Part shown: positions 62,701 to 64,000 of the stretch, in pieces | How positions within the stretch are numbered: position 1 is the first letter of the stretch | How the letters are laid out: every line of letters begins with the position of its first letter | Source: Planococcus citri | Lineage: Eukaryota; Arthropoda; Insecta; Hemiptera; Pseudococcidae | Length of the DNA: 64,000 nucleotides | NCBI RefSeq assembly: GCF_950023065.1 | Contig: NC_088681.1 | Location: 39,962,836 to 40,026,835 of the forward strand | Direction of reading: 5' to 3' | The notes under the pieces: generated by a model | What the model was told of the DNA's origin: nothing | The model's input: only the letters and a program-made list of their open reading frames with translations | The model's database searches: none | Translations under genes and position numbers: made by a program

Positions 62701-64000
62701 TTTTCTAAATAAATAGCCATATCGATCTGCAAATATTTACGCATTCGTTGGAAAAAGGGAGAAAAAAAGTAAACAGAGTCAATCGTCTTTAGTTAAAGTT
62801 AATTATATTTTCAACTCGGTGAAATACCTACCTACCTACATATACAGTGGCGTAGCACAGAACCACCAACGAGAAAAAAAAACCTACAGGTACACAAGAA
62901 TTTGTGTACAACGAATAGAATTCCAGGCCGGAGCAGCGGAGAGAGAGAAAAGGTAGAAGAAAAAAACCTGAAATTAAATTTACTCCATTCGAATAATAGT
63001 CAAAATGAAAATGACTTTGTTTTAGTGGTTCTTCTTACATAATACTGTACCACTGGGAATACCAAAAACTTTTAAAGAAAATAGAGAATATGACGTTTTC
63101 TTTCAAGCATTTCAAGTTTTTGTTGTTTTAAACTTTCATTTTAAGAGAATTAAATAGCGTGAAAGTCGCAAAAGCCGAAAATTTCCACCAGTGAAATGTA
63201 TACGTTTGTTGGTCGAATTGCTGCCGCTCTTGCTCGTACTCGTAGCTCGTAGGTTCGACTCGGCTACCGTTTCGATGATTTCCTTTTTTGGATATTTTGT
63301 CTCGGTTTCGATGAAATGAAATTACACAAGTTTGAATCCTTTTATATCTACCCCCTTTCTTCCCACAGTGCTTTCTGGAAAAAGGTTAACGAACACGCAG
63401 ACCTATTTTAATCGTTGCGTGTCGCGTCGTTTTAATGGATTTTTAATGCGATTAATTTGTTCGATGTGGAAATAAATTGTAAATATCGAAGTGATCTGTT
63501 AAATTAGCTGGTGTGGGATGAAGATTCTACGTATGCGAAAGCTGAATCGAATACGTGATACTTTTGTATTTCCGGTGAATATGTTTCCTGACTTATTTTT
63601 AGCGAAAGATTTTCAAAATCCTTAATCCGCGAACGAAACTAACCGCTATATTAATTACTGAAATTTCCCGTTCAGTTCATCAAAGGGCAAAAAGGGAAAT
63701 TTCTGATGCCTCGATGTGTTGAGAATGTTTGCTAGGTATTTTTTCTCATTTTCGATATCAATAGCTGTTCTTCAGCACCACACTAGGTATAACTACAAAT
63801 TTCAAGATTCTAATATCTATTTATTTTATTTTATTTTATTTACTTCATTATGTTTATCTTATTTAGAGATGATGAAATACATTTAGTATATTTACCTTTT
63901 TTCTTTCTATCTAAAACAATTTCATTGCCGTCTTCTCGTTTCCACATTATTTTAGGGTCTGGAAATCCTTGTGCTTTACACGTAAGTGTCAAGTTTTGAT
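23705..64000 (-). CDS. Immunoglobulin-superfamily cell-surface protein, lachesin/DIP type (partial, 5' end beyond window)
   Basis: This is a predicted neuronal cell-adhesion protein of the lachesin / Dpr-interacting-protein (DIP) group, extracellular and probably GPI-anchored. DIPs pair with Dpr proteins to specify synaptic partners. Six exons on the - strand, in transcript order: 64000-63896 (5' partial), 57878-57750, 45880-45596, 45463-45398, 36060-35938, 23781-23705. All junctions are phase 1 and the joined frame is open to TAA 23705-23707. It covers Ig2 (LTLTCKAQGFPDPKIMWK ... YLCIATNGVPPSVSKR), the FPPMI linker, Ig3 (VTIDCQTEAHP ... GTYKCISKNSLGETEG), a Ser/Pro-rich stalk, and a hydrophobic C-terminus. 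Signal peptide and Ig1 must lie upstream of this window. Introns of 12.2, 9.3, 0.13, 11.9 and 6.0 kb are full of mobile DNA. Which DIP or lachesin it is cannot be decided from these exons. Confidence 0.88.
24540..25470 (+). repeat. CAAAAATTG-rich repeat, copy A
   Basis: A run of imperfect short units of the type CAAAAATT..TTTTTGCC, ending in a more conserved segment GGTTACTAAAGTTACTTTGG and AATTGAGTAACGAGGGCTG. The same order occurs at 36770-37680 and 48770-49500, and reversed at 59637-60170. Open frames within it are only a by-product of the repeat. Confidence 0.7.
25740..26400. repeat. Long imperfect inverted repeat (arms ~230-250 bp)
   Basis: The left arm (about 25780-26000) carries CTGAAGCCTCCAG, AAGTTGACTTTTCTCCA, CGGCAGCTG and TTGAAAAGTGTAT. 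The right arm (about 26150-26365) carries the complements in reverse order: ATACACTTTTCAA, CAGCTGCCG, TGGAGAAAAGTCAACTT and CTGGAGGCTTCAG. The loop is about 150 bp. A related single-arm copy lies near 41330-41520. Confidence 0.75.
30556..30846 (+). repeat. GGTCATTGACC-type minisatellite, array 1 (part)
   Basis: Degenerate units of about 25-30 bp combine GTCTGGCCTCCTAAGGTCA with TTGACC or GTCTGTCTGG. The same array resumes at 31308-31345 after an inserted hAT element. IR1-like sites lie at about 30729, 30759 (AGGTCACTGACCC), 30818 and 31322. Confidence 0.75.
30859..31299. mobile_element. Non-autonomous hAT element inserted in the minisatellite
   Basis: This 441-bp element has ends TAGTGACGGGATATTATC and, reversed, TAGTGATGCGATATTATC. 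An exact 8-bp direct repeat ATATCTAC flanks it (30851-30858 and 31300-31307). It has no coding capacity. Minisatellite sequence continues on both sides, so the array predates the insertion. Confidence 0.88.
31509..32891. mobile_element. pogo/Tigger-like non-autonomous element, split by a hAT insertion
   Basis: The ends are inverted copies CAGTATGCTCT and CAGTATGGCTGAGTATGCTCT (reversed), with TAACTCGAAA further in, and are flanked by TA on both sides (31507-31508, 32892-32893). Internal CCTCTATAA and AACTCGAA repeats resemble pogo/Tigger termini. Without the inner 948-bp hAT element and its target duplication it would be about 430 bp. Confidence 0.65.
31717..32664. mobile_element. Non-autonomous hAT element (948 bp)
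   Basis: The ends are TAGGGTGGTTCATG and, reversed, TAGAGTGGTTCAAAG. The flanking 8-bp direct repeat GCGTTTAC is exact (31709-31716, 32665-32672). Inverted similarity continues about 190 bp inward (GAGGTCGCGCAC against GTGCACGACCTC). No transposase frame is visible. It interrupts the pogo/Tigger-like element. Confidence 0.9.
32894..33417 (+). pseudogene. Relic of a macro-domain-like coding sequence
   Basis: From 33187 the frame reads HIALVHCVS, a TGA at 33214-33216, then DFGMSNGIALLLRQAFG, GEVVKLKKDGNYI and TTKEQYNNKPT. The order HCVSaD-GIAL-FG-GEV-TK..y..KPT matches ADP-ribose-binding macro domains found in arthropod proteins. A stop replaces the residue between S and D, and the open frame ends only because a MITE follows (stop at 33433). 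Coding-like sequence upstream (32930-33120, and 31440-31507 across the pogo/Tigger-like element) is in other frames. This is a broken host-like or mobile-element gene; the parent is unknown. Macro identity is from memory of the motif only. Confidence 0.5.
33418..33706. mobile_element. MITE with ~37-bp inverted repeats and TA flanks
   Basis: The left end CCAAATACTATCAACTGACA and the reversed right end are identical for about 37 bp, through TACTGGCAACTCCATT. TA flanks both sides (33416-33417, 33707-33708), as for Tc1/mariner-type elements. Length is 289 bp with no coding capacity. Confidence 0.8.
33858..34303 (+). mobile_element. Full-length tRNA-derived SINE
   Basis: A tRNA-like head carries an exact A box TGGTGTAGTGG (about 33867) and a near-consensus B box GGTTTGAATCC (about 33911) for RNA polymerase III. 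The body includes GCAATGGGAAACTACTG and the 3' end is ACGACGACG. A 9-bp target duplication ATGAAACTT flanks it (33849-33857 and 34304-34312). The tRNA of origin is not clear, and mobilisation would need a partner LINE. Confidence 0.85.
35938..36060 (-). CDS. Ig gene, stalk exon 2
   Basis: The acceptor TTTGCAG and donor CAG|GTACCT frame a 123-nt phase 1-1 exon reading GYVDGDITESLMIQPTKPVR and on to PKTS. It has no domain; it is the hydrophilic membrane-proximal stalk. The frame stays open past the donor, so read-through is possible, but the last exon joins in phase only from here. Confidence 0.75.
36770..37680 (+). repeat. CAAAAATTG-rich repeat, copy B
   Basis: Same organisation as copy A: short CAAAAATT/TTTTTGCC units, a T run near 37170-37200, then the terminal segment GGTTACTTTTTCGAG through GAAATAGAGTATGATCTCTG. 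Confidence 0.7.
41531..43280 (+). repeat. Minisatellite of about 58 hairpin-forming ~30-bp units
   Basis: The unit is CAGTGTTTGTGACAGACACT followed by GTTTAAAAC. CAGTGTTTG pairs with CAGACACTG (one G-T pair) around a TGA loop, a 9-bp stem in each unit. Spacer variants GTTTAAAAC, ACTTCAAAAAC and ATTTTGAAAAC recur in order, which suggests a higher-order repeat of several units. Confidence 0.95.
44044..44530 (+). repeat. GGTCATTGACC-type minisatellite, array 2
   Basis: Degenerate units alternate CTCAAGGTCATTGACCC with CTCAAGGTCGTCTGTC. Perfect AGGTCATTGACC sites lie at 44060, 44309 and 44427; one-mismatch sites near 44168 and 44197. It is the same family as the array at 30.6 kb, 13.5 kb away. 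Confidence 0.8.
45398..45463 (-). CDS. Ig gene, stalk exon 1
   Basis: A 66-nt exon between acceptor TTACAG and donor AAG|GTAAGA reads EITMPSASPREHEAITSRAN plus RE, in phase 1-1. The Pro/Ser-rich start is what follows Ig3 in lachesin/DIP proteins. It is separated from the Ig3 exon by only 132 bp. Confidence 0.8.
45596..45880 (-). CDS. Ig gene, Ig3 exon
   Basis: A 285-nt exon encodes the whole third Ig domain from PPMILVSNQLVGAPVG to GTIRLY. The disulphide cysteines are in TIDCQTE and YKCISK, with the core Trp in YWMFGDG. KNSLGETEG is a hallmark of the DIP/lachesin third domain. The acceptor GTTTCAG and donor ACG|GTAAGT are good. Confidence 0.9.
48520..48717 (+). repeat. Tandem duplication, period ~134 bp
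   Basis: GTGATATATCGAATRGTATG and CTGAATACGAATATGAACTT occur in the same order at 48520-48584 and 48654-48717. It lies directly before the CAAAAATTG-family copy C. Confidence 0.75.
48770..49500 (+). repeat. CAAAAATTG-rich repeat, copy C
   Basis: Short units of TTTTTGCCAAAAATTGCC type end in GGTTACTAAAGTTACTTTTT and AATTGAGTACGAGCCCTG, the same terminal segment as copies A and D. Confidence 0.75.
53835..54826 (+). mobile_element. 5'-truncated non-LTR retrotransposon (LINE) with poly(A) tail
   Basis: Broken + strand frames keep the C-terminal part of an insect LINE reverse transcriptase ORF: WQADWTDSKALKTKRFIPNI, then EHGDIGQYLFKKPKK, then SPTCLRCDTGEAEDTPHIVW. The last is the CCHC knuckle typical of this end, but the fourth Cys is replaced by Ser. 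A Glu/Ala-rich 3' segment (54430-54651), AATAAA at 54763 and a 26-nt A run (54801-54826) follow. Stops and frame changes make it dead. Poly(A) places its 3' end at 54826; the 5' boundary is approximate. Confidence 0.8.
57750..57878 (-). CDS. Ig gene, second half of Ig2
   Basis: A 129-nt phase 1-1 exon reads NMHNGENLTITKISRTDMGA, then YLCIATNGVPPSVSKRIIVD and VE. DMGAYLC is the F-strand Cys motif and NGVPPSVSKR is a signature of lachesin/DIP second domains. The acceptor is GTTTCAG and the donor GAAT|GTAAGT. An open frame on the opposite strand here is a shadow. Confidence 0.9.
59160..59580 (-). mobile_element. Penelope-like retroelement fragment (GIY-YIG C-terminus and 3' end)
   Basis: On the - strand the frame 59579-59315 reads KYENKSALSDHLIATNHTTC, then LNIREAIAMKKNKTNLLNND, ending at TGA 59315-59317. 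SALSDHL..TNH and REAIA..KNK..LN.D are the end of the GIY-YIG endonuclease region in Penelope-like elements. Downstream, CTGATGA (59232-59238) and GAAA (59212-59215) flank a short stem GAACAC/GTGTTT, as in the hammerhead-type motifs of these elements. The reverse-transcriptase part is missing; the upstream boundary abuts another repeat. Confidence 0.75.
59637..60170 (-). repeat. CAAAAATTG-rich repeat, copy D (reverse orientation)
   Basis: Reversed relative to copies A-C. Its terminal segment CAGGGCTCGTACTCAATTTT comes first, followed by GGCAATTTTTG-type units. It joins directly to the Penelope-like fragment. Confidence 0.75.
60261..60519. mobile_element. MITE with ~22-bp inverted repeats
   Basis: The ends CGTTACCTTAATGCCAAATC and GATTTGGCATTAAGGTAACG are exact inverted copies. 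TAAT flanks both sides (60257-60260 and 60520-60523), a likely 4-bp target duplication (TA or TAA are alternatives). Subterminal TCACTGATAAG and CTTATCAGTGA are also inverted. It is 259 bp and non-coding. Confidence 0.85.
61540..61925 (-). repeat. CAAAAATTG-rich repeat, copy E (reverse orientation, partial)
   Basis: Reversed short units of TTTTTGACAATTTT type, without the GGTTACTAAAG terminal segment. A further scrap lies at about 60530-60660. Confidence 0.55.
63896..64000 (-). CDS. Ig gene, first half of Ig2 (cut by window edge)
   Basis: The frame reads QNLTLTCKAQGFPDPKIMWK, then REDGNEIVLDRKKK, ending at donor AAG|GTAAAT in phase 1. It carries the first Ig2 cysteine (LTCKA) and the core Trp (IMWKRED). 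It continues beyond 64000. Confidence 0.88.

Larger units (their letters stand above)
57879..63895 (-). other. Intron of the Ig gene (6.0 kb)
   Basis: It contains a Penelope-like fragment (59160-59580), two - strand CAAAAATTG-family copies, and a MITE (60261-60519). Short runs GAGTGAAGCAAGGGC recur near 59590-59640. The rest held nothing I can name. Confidence 0.7.

Overview
This is nuclear DNA from an insect. The genes have short GT-AG introns, the DNA is very AT-rich, the protein families are insect-typical, and the intergenic and intronic space is full of small DNA transposons and retroelement pieces. Gene content suggests a hemipteran, possibly a scale insect or mealybug, but the sequence alone does not prove this.

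Layout. 1-5.9 kb: no gene; a dispersed repeat and a three-unit tandem array. 5.9-12.5 kb: two tandem + strand cytochrome P450 genes of the CYP3 clan (CYP6-like) with the same six-exon structure. Both carry a reading-frame defect: a premature stop in the first, and a 1-nt frameshift in the second. 13.0-13.4 kb: a complete fold-back hAT-type MITE with an 8-bp target duplication. 13.6-15.8 kb (possibly to 16.06 kb): a nine- or ten-exon FHA + coiled-coil + RING gene, an RNF8-like E3 ubiquitin ligase. 16-19 kb: small duplications and a hairpin MITE. 19.4-21.1 kb: an eight-exon gene for the p97/VCP cofactor p47 (UBA, SEP and UBX domains).

23.7-64 kb: the 3' two thirds of one large - strand gene for a neuronal immunoglobulin-superfamily protein (lachesin/Dpr-interacting-protein type). 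Six coding exons lie in the window. All their junctions are phase 1 and they join into one frame: half of Ig2, the rest of Ig2, Ig3, two stalk exons, and a last exon encoding a short hydrophobic GPI-signal-like tail. The 5' exons (signal peptide, Ig1) lie beyond 64000. Its introns (12.2, 9.3, 0.13, 11.9 and 6.0 kb) make up most of the window.

These introns hold the most unusual material: a nest of transposons at 30.5-34.3 kb (hAT in a minisatellite; hAT in a pogo/Tigger-like element in a macro-domain-like coding relic; a TA-flanked MITE; an intact tRNA-derived SINE); a 1.75-kb minisatellite whose unit is a 9-bp hairpin; two minisatellites rich in GGTCATTGACC, which resembles an ecdysone-receptor IR1 site; a 5'-truncated LINE; and a Penelope-like fragment with a hammerhead-like core downstream of its GIY-YIG end. 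At least five copies of an unclassified CAAAAATTG-rich repeat share one terminal motif.

I found no prokaryotic genes, CRISPR arrays, rRNA or functional tRNA genes. Nothing here is convincingly a new biological system; the repeat structures are the best leads.
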